Positions 17,892 through 27,289 of a stretch of DNA of 64,000 bases are shown one piece after another (positions within the stretch are counted from its first letter, which is position 1; each line of letters opens with the position of its first letter). This DNA is from Paenarthrobacter aurescens TC1 (lineage in GTDB: Bacteria; Actinomycetota; Actinomycetes; Actinomycetales; Micrococcaceae), in the NCBI GenBank assembly GCA_000014925.1, contig CP000476.1, positions 236,726 to 300,725 of the forward strand. Direction: 5' to 3'. The translations under genes and the position numbers were made by a program. The notes under the pieces are model-generated. The model made no database searches and was not told where the DNA came from. It saw only the letters and a list, made by a program, of their open reading frames with translations.

Positions 17892-20075
17892 TTAGAGGCT
17901 TTGGCCGGGGTGGGGGCTCATTCCTACTTCATCGATGCGTTGTGTTGGTCCCAGCAGGGCGGGGCGCCGGAAAGGAACACCCGGTTCGTCTTGTTGGTTG
18001 GCTGTTACTTTGCTGACGAGCCGTTGGAGGAGTTCTTCCGGGACCCCTGAGGGTGGGTTGGGGCAGCTATGAAGCTGACGGTGGAGTTCTGCTGCGGTCT
18101 CCTCGGTGGGGTGCTTTCCGAGGAACGCCGTGAGCGGACAGGTGGCCAGCGTGCCGGAGTGTGGTGCTTCGAGTCGGGTAAATTGCCAATGATAAGCGAG
18201 GGCGCCTGCGAATGTGGTGATGAGGTCGTGGTGCGCGTACTTGGACTGTTGGGCCTTGGCGATCCAGGGCAGGACCTGTTCCGGGGGCATGGGACGGGCG
18301 ATGTGAAAGCCCTGGCCGTAGGGGATCCCCAGTATCCGGACCGCTTCGGTCAGGGCGGCGTCTTCGAGGCCTTCGGCGACCATGGCCCAGCCCATATCCT
18401 GGCCCATCTGGATCATGGTGGTCAGGAAGGCCATCGTTTTCAGGGGCGAGGATGTGAACTGGTGCAGGAGTTGCCGGTCAATTTTTACTGTATTGAAGGG
18501 CAGAGCTGTCAGCCGTTTGAGGGTGCTGTGCCCGGACCCCAGATCATCCAGGGACATCCCGACCCCGAGGTCGAGTAACTGCTGGATGGCCTGCCGGTGG
18601 GTTTCTTCATCTGCTGCGTGGGTCTCGAGCAATTCAAGGGTGAGCTGTTCAGGTGCGATACTGTGCCGGTCCAGGGCTGCCGCGACCCACCGGGAACAGT
18701 CGGGATTGATAAGTGTGGACGGGGAGAGGTTCACGCTCACCCCTACCGGTGAGCCGACAGTGTCCCAGACGTTGAGCTGGCTCAGGGCTTCATCGAGTCC
18801 GGCACGCAGCAGTGCGTTGGTTTCCTCCGCGCTCAAAAGGGGCAGGAACCGGCCGGCGGGAACGATACTGCCGTCCTTCAACACGAGCCGGGTCAGGGCT
18901 TCCAAGCAATGGAGCTGGTTGGATTGAAGATTAATGATGGGCTGGAAATACATCCGCAGACCACCATCAAAGAGCCTGTTCCGGTACTCACTGGCCAGGG
19001 CAGGAGACACCGACGTCGTTTCGGCTCTTGCCGGCGCGGACAGGGCCCTCATGGTCTTTTCCATGCCCGGGTGAGGGGTGAGGTTTTCCACATCCCACCA
19101 TTTATCGCGGCCGACCTTTCGGCTCTTCTGCCGGTACAGGACAGCGTCAGCGCGTCGAAGCGCGCCCTCGCACCCGGACTTCCCGGGCGGGCAAAGGGCA
19201 AGGCCCATGCTCATTCTGACCCGGACACGCACCCCGGGGCCGATCGTGAACCCGGTATCGACGGCATCATGAAGGGCCTCTGCTACATGGCTTAAATCTT
19301 CGTTAGTGTTTCCGGAGCTCAGGCCAGTGATAACGACAACGAATTCATCCCCGCCGACCCGGGCGAGGAAGTCCTGGTCCCGGGTTCTCCTTTGAAGCCT
19401 TCGGGCAAAGTCGGTCAGGAGGGCATCACCGGTCTCGTGACCATAGGCGTCGTTGATCTCTTTGAAATCGTCGAGGTCAATAATGCCGACCGCCGTGATC
19501 CCCGGCCCGGTGCTGCGAAAGAGGTACTGGTCCAGAGCTGTACGGTTCGGTAAACCGGTGACAGGATCGTGCAGTGCCAGGAACCGGAGCTGGTCCTGCA
19601 TTGTTCTTTGCGCCGTGACGTCGCGCTGGACACTGACGAAGTGCGTGATGACCCCGGCGGCGTCCCGCAAAGGGGAGACCGTGAGGCCGTTCCAGAAAGG
19701 TGTCCCGTTCTTGCGGTAGTTCAGAATTTCGCAGCGGAAGGTTTCCCCACGGCCCAGAACGGTCCGCATCATCGCGATCGTTTCCGGGTCAGACCCCGGG
19801 CCCTGCAGAACCCGGCAATTGCGCCCGAGCATCTCTGCGGTGCTGTATCCGGTCACCGATTCAAAAGCTTTATTCGCGTAAACGACGTTCTGGCCCGCGT
19901 CGGTAATCAAAGACCCATCCGACACAGTATCCAAAGCCTGCCCCAGCAACTCAGCACTCACCAAAGCCTTGTGGGGTTTGGCACGCTCGAGCATCCCCAA
20001 GGAGGGCGCATCAGTCTCAACCCGCGCCGTGGCCCAACCTTCCTGCACCGCGTCCCGCAAATACTCCAAATGCAC
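17892..20075 (-). CDS. LOV-GGDEF-EAL c-di-GMP signalling protein
   Basis: The protein of about 727 residues has a PAS/LOV domain (residues about 45-160) with the flavin-adduct motif GRNCRVLQGPGSDP, so it is likely a blue-light sensor. A GGDEF domain follows with LHDPVTGLPNR, DLDDFKEINDAYGH, RVGGDEFVVV and an RxxD I-site (RDQD) five residues before GGDEF. The EAL domain has LEALTRL, VNLSPSTL, ELLETHA, SLDDLGSGHSTL, VKIDRQLL and VAEGLED, so phosphodiesterase residues are present. Both catalytic domains look intact. GTG at 20075 has GGAGG upstream. It could couple light to c-di-GMP levels and so to the nearby polysaccharide genes; the link is inferred. Confidence 0.93.
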   Translation of the reverse strand: MHLEYLRDAVQEGWATARVETDAPSLGMLERAKPHKALVSAELLGQALDTVSDGSLITDAGQNVVYANKAFESVTGYSTAEMLGRNCRVLQGPGSDPETIAMMRTVLGRGETFRCEILNYRKNGTPFWNGLTVSPLRDAAGVITHFVSVQRDVTAQRTMQDQLRFLALHDPVTGLPNRTALDQYLFRSTGPGITAVGIIDLDDFKEINDAYGHETGDALLTDFARRLQRRTRDQDFLARVGGDEFVVVITGLSSGNTNEDLSHVAEALHDAVDTGFTIGPGVRVRVRMSMGLALCPPGKSGCEGALRRADAVLYRQKSRKVGRDKWWDVENLTPHPGMEKTMRALSAPARAETTSVSPALASEYRNRLFDGGLRMYFQPIINLQSNQLHCLEALTRLVLKDGSIVPAGRFLPLLSAEETNALLRAGLDEALSQLNVWDTVGSPVGVSVNLSPSTLINPDCSRWVAAALDRHSIAPEQLTLELLETHAADEETHRQAIQQLLDLGVGMSLDDLGSGHSTLKRLTALPFNTVKIDRQLLHQFTSSPLKTMAFLTTMIQMGQDMGWAMVAEGLEDAALTEAVRILGIPYGQGFHIARPMPPEQVLPWIAKAQQSKYAHHDLITTFAGALAYHWQFTRLEAPHSGTLATCPLTAFLGKHPTEETAAELHRQLHSCPNPPSGVPEELLQRLVSKVTANQQDEPGVPFRRPALLGPTQRIDEVGMSPHPGQSL

Positions 20076-20282
20076 GTTTCCCCCTCCCGATCTGGGCAAA
20101 CCCTACAGCGCGCGAGTAAGAAACATCGGCCGGGCATGAAAAGGACCAGTAAATAAGTCCTGCAAACTTCGGGTGCCCATCGGTCCAGGCAGGGAGGACT
20201 GACCTGCAGCTGGTCCCACGACTTGGTACTGACGAGCGGAAACGCTTCAGGTTGTGGGTAGGATCACCAAAGGAGCCCCGCC

Positions 20283-21626
20283 ATGCCGGGACGCCTTCTA
20301 AGGAGAGTAAACGCGATGATGCCCAGTCCGGTGGACAAATTGGCAGGAATGGATCAGCTTTCGCCGGTCGCAAAGCAGATCCCGATCTTCGTCCTGTTTG
20401 TCCTGGCAGGAGTAATGAGCGCATCGATCAACACACTGACCGTCAGCAGTTGGCCCGCCCTGATGGCCGGGGCAATACTGGTCACGGCCGCAACTGTCCT
20501 GGCAGCCTTCTTCACCCGTCCGGCATCTACGCGCTATGCCCTGATTCTTCCGGCACTGGACTTCCTGGCCGCCGGGGCCCTGCGCCACGGCACCGGGGAG
20601 AGCCAATCAATCTATGCTTCCCTGGTCCTGTTGCCCGTCCTCTGGTTCGCCTCGATGAACGGACGCGGCTACGTAGGATACGCGGTCTCAGGAACAGCAG
20701 TCGCTATCCTCGTCCCCTTCGCACTGGGTTCAACCATCAGCAATAACCCCAACGAGTTGCTCCGGGGCCTGTACAGCACACTGATCTTCGCCCTCGCCGC
20801 CGCAGTCGTCAACGAACTCGCCCGCAGAGCCCGCCAAAGACTCACGACCGCCCGGGCACAGGCAGCGACCGCGACAGAAGAACTCAGCCGCGCCGCCCAG
20901 ATCCAACGCTTCCTCCTGCCACGTGGCGCAGCTCCCCTGCCCGGATACGAAACAGCAGGGGCTTGCCTTCCCTCCAAAGCCATCGGAGGAGACTTCTTCG
21001 ACTGGTACCTCATCGACGGAGGCCTGGCCTTCACGCTCGGGGACGTAATGGGCAAAGGCGCCGGAGCCGGCATGATCGCAGCCACCACAAGGGCTGTTAT
21101 CCGCAGCGCCAAAAACAATCACGACCCCGTCACCGCACTGCATCTGACCGCTGACTGCTTCGCCACCGACCTGGACCAGGCCTCATCTTTCGCGACACTG
21201 TTCCATGCCCGGCTCCGCGCCGAAGACGGACGGGTACTGTTCGCCGACGGCGGGCACGGCCTGACCCTGCTGGTCCGTGCCAACAAAACCTGGGAAAGGC
21301 TGTCCTCTAAAGACCTGCCGGTCGGACTGATGCCTGACACCCAATGGGAGACACACGAAATCATCCTCAACCCGGGCGACATGATCGTCAGCTTCAGCGA
21401 CGGAATCCTGGACCTCTACGACGGCACCCTCAACGCCATGAAAGACGTCGCACACCTGGCCCTCGCAGCTAACTCAGCGCAGGAACTCGTGGACACCGTG
21501 AGCGCTAAAGCAGCAGAAACCACCAACGCCGACGACGTAACAGTCCTCGCCCTCCGCAGAAACCCAGTAGCTGCCCAGGGTTTTCAAGCCTTCGCAAATC
21601 TTGATCCAGTCCAAGCACGAACTTGA
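20283..21626 (+). CDS. Membrane-bound SpoIIE/RsbU-type PP2C phosphatase
   Basis: The N-terminal half has about five or six membrane segments (IPIFVLFVLAGVMSASI onward, residues about 30-165), then a coiled-coil linker (RARQRLTTARAQAATATEEL). The C-terminal phosphatase domain shows AAQIQRFLLP, KAIGGDFFDWYLID and TLGDVMGKGAGAGM with metal-binding aspartates, then DGGHGLTLL, FSDGILDLYDG and NADDVTVLAL. Such proteins dephosphorylate anti-sigma antagonists in partner-switching. ATG at 20283 follows AGGAG with seven-base spacing; ATG at 20316 has a second good site. It is divergent from the LOV gene and upstream of a second Hpt-like gene. Confidence 0.92.
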   Translation: MPGRLLRRVNAMMPSPVDKLAGMDQLSPVAKQIPIFVLFVLAGVMSASINTLTVSSWPALMAGAILVTAATVLAAFFTRPASTRYALILPALDFLAAGALRHGTGESQSIYASLVLLPVLWFASMNGRGYVGYAVSGTAVAILVPFALGSTISNNPNELLRGLYSTLIFALAAAVVNELARRARQRLTTARAQAATATEELSRAAQIQRFLLPRGAAPLPGYETAGACLPSKAIGGDFFDWYLIDGGLAFTLGDVMGKGAGAGMIAATTRAVIRSAKNNHDPVTALHLTADCFATDLDQASSFATLFHARLRAEDGRVLFADGGHGLTLLVRANKTWERLSSKDLPVGLMPDTQWETHEIILNPGDMIVSFSDGILDLYDGTLNAMKDVAHLALAANSAQELVDTVSAKAAETTNADDVTVLALRRNPVAAQGFQAFANLDPVQART

Positions 21627-21725
21627 CAGGTCTCCGGCAGGGTTAACCCTGTCAGGACATGCAGAGCGCCTGCTCATTCGGCACATGGGGGTTACCGAGC
21701 GGCGCTCCTAATTTAGAGGACCCCC

Positions 21726-22229
21726 TTGAGTACCAGCAAACAACCAGACCCTCGTAAACGAACCGCAACCGCAGCAGCCCCGGCTCCAGATGGGTTTGAA
21801 ACACCAACCCAGGCTGCAAGGCCCGGAGCCAAGCAGCGGATCCCGGTCCTGGATCTCCAGAAGATCGGCGAGATCCACGTCGATACCGGCAGACCCGAAC
21901 TCGCCATCAATTTCCTCAGCGACTTCATGAAGTTGCTACAAGCCAGGATGTCAAGAATTCTGGCAGCCCTTACTGCCGAAGATCCTCAGGCCTCCGTAAA
22001 AGCCACCCTCAGGCTCAAAAACACTGCAAACATGGCCGGCGCCCCGGAAATTGAAGGGCATTGCATTAACATCCTCGCCAGGTTGGCCGCACGGGACTTC
22101 GAGCTCTCACGTGCCAGCGCCGCAGCGCTAAAACGATGCGTTGACCGGATGACCTCCGCATCCCCCATACTGCTTGACCAGGTAAAAATACATCTCGCCT
22201 CAAACCCACCAACGCCACAAGGATCTTGA
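21726..22229 (+). CDS. Second Hpt-like protein lacking the phospho-histidine
   Basis: After a 50-residue proline/alanine-rich N-terminus, the protein has a helical Hpt-like domain: GEIHVDTGRPELAINFLSDF, then ATLRLKNTANMAGAPEIEGH where HxLKGxxxxxG is expected. Leucine again replaces histidine. TTG at 21726 follows GAGGA with six bases between. It is about 100 bases after the SpoIIE-type phosphatase on the same strand and probably cotranscribed. It resembles the protein at 16467 in fold and in the loss of the key residue, so the pair may share a non-catalytic adaptor role. Confidence 0.7.
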   Translation: MSTSKQPDPRKRTATAAAPAPDGFETPTQAARPGAKQRIPVLDLQKIGEIHVDTGRPELAINFLSDFMKLLQARMSRILAALTAEDPQASVKATLRLKNTANMAGAPEIEGHCINILARLAARDFELSRASAAALKRCVDRMTSASPILLDQVKIHLASNPPTPQGS

Positions 22230-22430
22230 AGCTCTTACGCTGGGTATCCAGCCCTGCTGAAGATGGTAACGCCAGGTCTAGAAGGACAATTAGTAGGCCC
22301 GTCATTTGCTCCTGCCTAGTTTCGTGGTCGTCTCGTTTCACCATGGCTGCGCTTAGCAACGTGCAGCAGACCCAGGTCAGCAGGTTGCAGCTACCCGGGA
22401 TGGCCTCAGCGCCCTCCTGAACCGCATGCC

Positions 22431-22590
22431 TTCCTCGACAAGGCAGCAACGCACCTCCACGCGTCCACCGCAGGCATGGTCTCCGGCGCCCTGATACTGG
22501 CAGGCTTGCATCGCCGGAGAGGGCGACACCTTGGTGATGCACAGCATGGACCGGCGGGCCCGAAACCTCGCAGCGCGGTGAGCTGATGAC
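22431..22590 (+). pseudogene. Decayed DNA with a third resolvase fragment
   Basis: At 22518-22571 the translation GDTLVMHSMDRRARNLA matches the resolvase core word GDTVVVHSMDRLARNL, without the rest of the gene. Just before it a different remnant reads FLDKAATHLHASTAGMVSGA. About 100 bases later comes CACACCCCAACCTGGCGTCAG, similar to the words beside the other two resolvases. The area 22230-22960 has no intact gene. Confidence 0.65.
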
Positions 22591-22963
22591 CCTTACCACT
22601 ACTCCCCCTACTGGTGGGGTGCATATTCGATTTCGGAGTAATCGTGCTCTTTGAGGTGCATGATCTGTCCGACGGGGCACACCCCAACCTGGCGTCAGAA
22701 CCTCTTGGAAAGGAAGGGTTTGGGCTTGTGAGCGGAGTTCTCGTCTGTTCTCCGACGCCCTATCCATTCATAACTTGTGTCGCTGCCACCAACTGCCCCC
22801 AAGCGCACTTCAGCAAGTTGGTTTCTTTGGCCTATTCCGGCTGTTCTCGGGCTTCCGATCGCCGATTCCGCCGATCTGACTGTAAGGGTGAGATCTGAGT
22901 ACATAACGATTCACTGTCAGTAAAAAGGAATTTCGCCTTGCCCTGACACAGGCGCAGTGACGA

Positions 22964-23115
22964 CCGTGGGCCGGTCCCCCAATCGCTGGTACCGGCCCAC
23001 GGCGGTGGCCCTCCGTGTTTGGGGGGCCACCACCTGCTGCCACGTCTTTGGGGTAGCAGGGGGTCTCAGCTCGCTCCGGGGTATGGGCCCCGGGGGGTAG
23101 GTGTTGGGGAGCGAG
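22964..23115. repeat. Four consecutive strong hairpins
   Basis: Perfect or near-perfect stems follow one another: CCGTGGGCCGGT/ACCGGCCCACGG (22964-23002), GGTGGCCC/GGGCCACC (23004-23031), CCTGCTGCC/GGTAGCAGG with one G-T pair (23033-23060), and CTCGCTCC/GGAGCGAG with an inner GGGG/CCCC (23070-23115). The last three have a TTGGG-like word before the 3' arm. No U-tract follows. It may be a structured RNA, a set of terminators for the minus-strand gene that ends inside it, or a recombination site. Confidence 0.6.
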
Positions 23116-23353
23116 GAATGATTCCTTCAGCGGATTTTGAGCGGCGGATGTGCTCCTTGTCGACAAGGCGAAGGAGTTCCTGCGTTTCGGCTGATCCGTC
23201 CGTCTCGACATCGCGTTCGAGCACGTGCCGTAGCCAGAGAAGGTCCGTTACCGGCACGGAGGACCAGCGCCGGAAAGACTTGAAGATCCTGCCGGAGGGC
23301 GTGAGGCCCAGTGTGGCGTGTTCAAGATGAGATATGTGTGCGTCAGATGCCAT
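23066..23353 (-). CDS. Small hypothetical protein
   Basis: This 95-residue protein begins MASDAHISHLEHATLGLTP and contains LLWLRHVLERDVETDGSAET and QELLRLVDKEHIRRS, with predicted helices. AAGAGAG stands upstream of ATG. The last 20 residues are proline-rich and come from the hairpin region, so the true end of the domain may be earlier. I do not recognise a family. The frame is supported only by composition and the ribosome site. Confidence 0.45.
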   Translation of the reverse strand: MASDAHISHLEHATLGLTPSGRIFKSFRRWSSVPVTDLLWLRHVLERDVETDGSAETQELLRLVDKEHIRRSKSAEGIIPRSPTPTPRGPYPGAS

Positions 23354-23510
23354 GGTCGGTGGCTCTCTTCGAGTGCCGTGCCGGCTGACTGCTCAACCAC
23401 GAGTACGAACAAAATACCCAATTAGCCGGGCTAAATCACGCTTTTGCGATCTTCATGGTTGCGTTCTGCATACCTGAGGGGATGTTGAGCTTTTTCTCGG
23501 GCACACCAGC

Positions 23511-23606
23511 GGCCACATCAACCCCGTGCAGGTGTTCGTGGGCGGCGCCGCGGCGCAGGCGCCGGAACTGCGCGCGGACGACGGCAGCTGGGCGTCGGGG
23601 GTCTAA
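23511..23606 (+). pseudogene. Short remnant of an unidentified protein
   Basis: GHINPVQVFVGGAAAQAPEL ends at TAA 23604, and about 20 codons later another protein-like string (GHFGADEHVARVGFSADTDQ) appears. Neither has a start. They look like pieces of decayed genes. Nothing else can be supported between 23354 and 23800. Confidence 0.25.
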
Positions 23607-23799
23607 ACAACTACAGCGCCTGCCTTCTCGGTGGGCACTTCGGGGCAGACGAGCATGTGGCCCGCGTGGGCTTCTCCGCGGACACGGACCAGGCATCTCC
23701 CGCATGAAGCTCCGGCCGCTGCCACTGCCCTCGTTGTGTCGGCAACTCGCATTTCCTCCAGTCGATGTCGTCTGGCTCTTCCCGTAGTGTCGGGCGTGG

Positions 23800-23830
23800 A
23801 AAACCCGCCGGTCCCCCACCGGCGGGTTTT
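23800..23830. terminator. Rho-independent terminator
   Basis: AAAACCCGCCGGT (23800-23812) and ACCGGCGGGTTTT (23818-23830) form a perfect 13-bp stem with a five-base loop, flanked by A and T runs, so it can act in both directions. It follows the remnant at 23511, which suggests a lost gene once ended here. Confidence 0.88.
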
Positions 23831-24208
23831 CTGTATAGAGGCGTCCCAGTCGGGGCTCCAGTTCCACAGCCCGCGGATACTGCTGCACTCGCCTTGACCT
23901 CAGATGCGGACGGCCGATGACAAACCTCCCGGCATAGGCGACGGAATATGAGCGGGTCACCACTTCCTAGCCAGCGAGCCTGAGTAGATGTTTGCGGACA
24001 CCGGTGATTTTGCGGATTGCATCATCCTTCAAAGTCATGTGCCCCCGCGGCCCCAGTTTCATGGCCAATGCTCGGGGTTGTAGGTGCAGATCCTCCGTGG
24101 GTACCTGTCCCGGTCATCCCGCCGGTCAGCAGAATCCGCGGACACTGCGTCCTCTTCCCGCGGTGGGGTGTTCCCGGTGTTGTCGTCGTCCTGACTCATG
24201 GGCCTTCC
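23831..24208. other. Gene-free stretch
   Basis: No reading frame with a plausible start, ribosome site and protein-like composition was found between the terminator and the DUF1508 gene. Short GC-rich frames here look like noise or decay. Confidence 0.4.
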
Positions 24209-24466
24209 TTAGCCAATGTCTTCGTTGTGGCTGCCCGGCGGATTGCCCTGCAGCGAAGTAGGTGCTGGCCGGGTCGACGGGGCGGTGGAGGTGTGGTCCT
24301 TGATCACCGCGGTTGCAGCGATTTCGCGGAACGCGTCAATTCCCCGCACGGCTGCTTTCCTGTCCCGGTAGGGCGCGGAAAGGGCAAGTTCACTGCCGCG
24401 CGCATCGATGAGTTTCACCCTGCAGCCACCGTCCGGGTCACTAACGAGCTCAAAGTGCCCGGGCAT
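24209..24466 (-). CDS. DUF1508 (YegP-like) protein
   Basis: The 85-residue protein matches the DUF1508 repeat: GHFELVSDPDGGCRVKLIDA, then SAPYRDRKAAVRGIDAFREI, one copy of the beta-beta-beta-alpha unit of YegP. The C-terminus is a short low-complexity tail. Function in the family is unclear; small proteins of this type occur singly or in tandem. ATG overlaps the stop of the upstream gene by one base (TGATG), so the two are translationally coupled. Confidence 0.82.
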   Translation of the reverse strand: MPGHFELVSDPDGGCRVKLIDARGSELALSAPYRDRKAAVRGIDAFREIAATAVIKDHTSTAPSTRPAPTSLQGNPPGSHNEDIG

Positions 24467-24822
24467 CAGGAACCACCCCCTAATGCGCTGCCTGTACCGG
24501 CTGCGGGTTTGCGCCTCCGCTCCAGCTCAGCAGTGACCAACTCCAGCAACGCCAAGGCAGGTTCGGAGAGCTCGTGCCCACCGCCCGCCCTACCTATTTG
24601 CCTGCATTGCAGCAGTGCACGCCGTATGCGAATAAGCTCACGCGAGGGCACCAGCGGCCACCGGCGGAACAATTCCTGAACAACCGCAGACTCCGGCAGG
24701 AAACCGGGCGTCCCGTTCTCACCCAGACCGCTGGGGAGCGCGCGCCCACGCTCAAGGAACGGGTTGGAGACCGCTGAGGTGGGGGCACTGACATCGGAAG
24801 GATCAAAAGAGATGGAAGCCAC
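24466..24822 (-). CDS. Hypothetical protein coupled to DUF1508 gene
   Basis: GTG at 24822 has GGGAGG upstream with a five- to six-base gap, so I take it rather than the longer frame. The 118-residue product has a helical middle (SAVVQELFRRWPLVPSRELI, RIRRALLQCRQIGRAGGGHE) and ends LALLELVTAELERRRKPAAG. No family is recognised. Its stop overlaps the ATG of the DUF1508 gene, so both form a two-gene operon. Confidence 0.6.
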   Translation of the reverse strand: MASISFDPSDVSAPTSAVSNPFLERGRALPSGLGENGTPGFLPESAVVQELFRRWPLVPSRELIRIRRALLQCRQIGRAGGGHELSEPALALLELVTAELERRRKPAAGTGSALGGGS

Positions 24823-25229
24823 GGCAACCTCCCACAAACTGATACCAGGAAGCTCGCTGCATGGCTTACTTGAGGATACAAAGCCTCCTGCACCGACTGT
24901 CAACGGGTTGAAAGCAACAAACACCAGCTTAGGAAACAGATGTCCACGTCGACTTCGAACTATTCTCCCGATCTGCACGCGCCACACGTCGAGTTCGGGC
25001 CCATCGTGGTCAGGTTGGGGTCACTGCTGGAGGTCCCTTTTAGCGCTAGTAGAGCTGGCTTGTGATGAACCATTGGTGAATGACACCCCAGCCACGAAGG
25101 GAGGGGTTGGGCCCGGTCTTTACACCGTCTGGGGCGTAGGCTTAGATTCCGCCGGTAAGGCGGTCCACCGTCTTTCATGATGCCTCCCTCAAAGTCATTG
25201 TCTAGGGCATCATCAGAAGCGAGGCCGTC

Positions 25230-25973
25230 ATGGCCCAGGAACCCAACTTCCATCCCGGACCTGGCGTGAGGGAACACCTCCAGGACCTGGTTCTCGAATG
25301 CGCGGACGTGGCCGAGATGCTCGGCGAATTAGCCACTTTTTCAGCCTCTACTCTTTCCGTTGATAATGACGTGCTGTGTGGTGTTACGTTGGTGCGGCGC
25401 CGGAAGCCCGTAACTGTTGCCACCAGCGAACCTCGCGTTCATGCTCTGGATGAGCTCCAATACGGCCTGGGGGAAGGCCCCTGCCTGGCAGCGGTCCTGG
25501 AAATGACGCTCGTGCATATCCCGGACTTGAGGGAGGAGCGGCGCTGGCCCCGTTACGTGGCCGCCGCCTGGGCCGAGGGCGTCGGGTCCATCCTGTGCAT
25601 TCCGCTTCCGCTGGAAGGGGAAGCAAACGCGGCGCTTAATCTGTACTCCCCCCGCACAAACGCGTTCAGTGGCGAAGATATCGGAGGTGCCGAGGCCTAT
25701 GCCGCCCAGGCGTCCAAGGCTTTGCGCCTTGCCGTGCGGGTCGCGCAGCTCACCGATGACCGGACGAACCTCACTACAGCGATGGTGTCCAGGACCACGA
25801 TCGATGTCGCGGTTGGAGCGATCATGGCACAAAACCGCTGCAGCCAGGAATCAGCACTGAAGATTCTCAAAATCGCTTCAAGCACCCGCAACATGAAACT
25901 CCGTGATGTTGCAGCAGCCGTCGTTGCCTCCGTCTCCAATGACCCAAAAGTCCTGACCCACTTCGACAGCTGA
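25230..25973 (+). CDS. GAF-ANTAR RNA-binding antiterminator regulator
   Basis: Residues about 20-165 form a GAF domain (ELQYGLGEGPCLAAVLEM, VGSILCIPLPLEGEANAALN), and the last 60 residues are an ANTAR domain (RTTIDVAVGAIMAQNRCSQE, ALKILKIASSTRNMKL, RDVAAAVV). Proteins of this type bind two-hairpin RNA motifs and prevent termination in response to a signal. ATG at 25230 follows GAGG. Arthrobacter-type genomes carry many such genes. The target RNA is not known; no dual hexaloop motif was identified beside it. Confidence 0.92.
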   Translation: MAQEPNFHPGPGVREHLQDLVLECADVAEMLGELATFSASTLSVDNDVLCGVTLVRRRKPVTVATSEPRVHALDELQYGLGEGPCLAAVLEMTLVHIPDLREERRWPRYVAAAWAEGVGSILCIPLPLEGEANAALNLYSPRTNAFSGEDIGGAEAYAAQASKALRLAVRVAQLTDDRTNLTTAMVSRTTIDVAVGAIMAQNRCSQESALKILKIASSTRNMKLRDVAAAVVASVSNDPKVLTHFDS

Positions 25974-26127
25974 ATCAGTCCCCCATAACTAGGTGTCCGT
26001 TTTCACGCCCGCGGAAGGTTGGTGTCAGCGATGGCCGTAAAGTGCGTCATTTTGCCGCCGTCACACTGGCTCACGTTTCCAACGTCACCGACACGGAGAC
26101 ATCTTTGGGGACGCCCTGAAACGACCC

Positions 26128-26697
26128 GTGCCCTTGGTGGGCAGCAAGTCGTTGTCGTGGGATGAGAAGCAGTCTGATACGTTTGAACTTCTTTGCTTGC
26201 TCAACGAGTTACTAGAGGATCTAGGTATTCGCGTGAATCTTGGACCTTCGACAAGTGCCGGCGCCCTGTTGCGTGCCGATGTCCTTACCGCCTTGAACGA
26301 TTACCGGGCTGCCGAAACCGCGATGCTCAGACGCACCCGGGCGGCCAGGGGGCACGGCGAGACCGATGCCCTTGCCCTGCGCTACCTTCAGGATGCCTCA
26401 CGACGCGGAGAGGGCCTGCGGCCGACAGAACTCGCACATCGCCTCGGCCTGAGTACGGCCTCGGTGACGTCGCTTGTTGACCGACTCGTCCGCATCGGTC
26501 TTGTCCGCCGCGACCCCCACCCCTCAGACCGCAGATCAACCCTGCTGCACTGCGCAGAAGACCATGAATCCCCTGCGGGAACGGATGAGCACCCCATAAT
26601 GGATGTGCTGAATGGGATGTCCTTCGAACAACTGCGTACTATCCAGGACTTCCTCCAACGCATGCGGCATGCCCTCGACCAGCTGGGCCGCGATTAG
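26128..26697 (+). CDS. MarR-family transcriptional regulator
   Basis: The 189-residue protein has an N-terminal helix region of about 60 residues and the MarR winged helix: ALRYLQDASRRGEGLRPTEL, AHRLGLSTASVTSLVDRLVR, IGLVRRDPHPSDRRSTL. The wing motif DPHPSDRR is characteristic. The GTG start lacks a strong ribosome site. No adjacent target operon is obvious; downstream lies a duplicated, broken signalling gene. It may act on genes lost by rearrangement. Confidence 0.85.
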   Translation: MPLVGSKSLSWDEKQSDTFELLCLLNELLEDLGIRVNLGPSTSAGALLRADVLTALNDYRAAETAMLRRTRAARGHGETDALALRYLQDASRRGEGLRPTELAHRLGLSTASVTSLVDRLVRIGLVRRDPHPSDRRSTLLHCAEDHESPAGTDEHPIMDVLNGMSFEQLRTIQDFLQRMRHALDQLGRD

Positions 26698-26789
26698 CCC
26701 CACCACCGCTAAGACGGATTGCGCTGGACATTTAGTTTCGATTCCTAAACACTAGACAAACTAGCTAATAGCCGGTCGAACGGCAACAC

Positions 26790-27289
26790 GGCTTAAATCT
26801 TCGTTAGTGTTTCCGGAGCCCAGGCCCGTAATAACGACAACGAATTCATCCCCGCCAACCCGGGCAGGAAGCCCTGGTCCCGGGTTCTCCGTTGAAGTCT
26901 TCGGGCAAAGTCGATCAGGAGGGCATCACCGGTCTCGTGACCATAGGCGTCGTTGATCTCTTTGACATCGTCGAGGTCAATAATGCCGACCGCCGTGATC
27001 CCCGGCCCGGTGCCGCGGAAGAGGTACTGGTCCAGAGCTGTACGGTTCGGTAAACCGGTGACAGGATCGTGCAGCGCCAGGAACCGCAGCTGGTCCTGCA
27101 TTGTTCTTTGCCCCGTGACGTCGCGCTGGACACTGACGGAGTGCGTGATGACCCCGGCGGCGTCCCGCAAAGGGGAGACCGTGAGGCCGTTCCAGAAAGG
27201 TGTCCCGTTCTTGCGGTAGTTGAGAATTTCGCACCGGAAGGTCTCCCCACGGCCCAGAACGGTCCGCATCATCGCGATCGTTTCCGGGT
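26790..27289 (-). pseudogene. Duplicated fragment of the LOV-GGDEF gene
   Basis: These 500 bases repeat 19289-19789 with only about two dozen differences and one deleted base (GCGAGG there, GCAGG here) that shifts the frame before GGDEF. The copy spans the end of the LOV domain and most of the GGDEF domain (MMRTVLGRGETF through RRLQRRTRDQ). Both ends are abrupt. The right end joins a dehydrogenase fragment at 27290. It is a recent duplicate and cannot make a cyclase. Confidence 0.93.
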
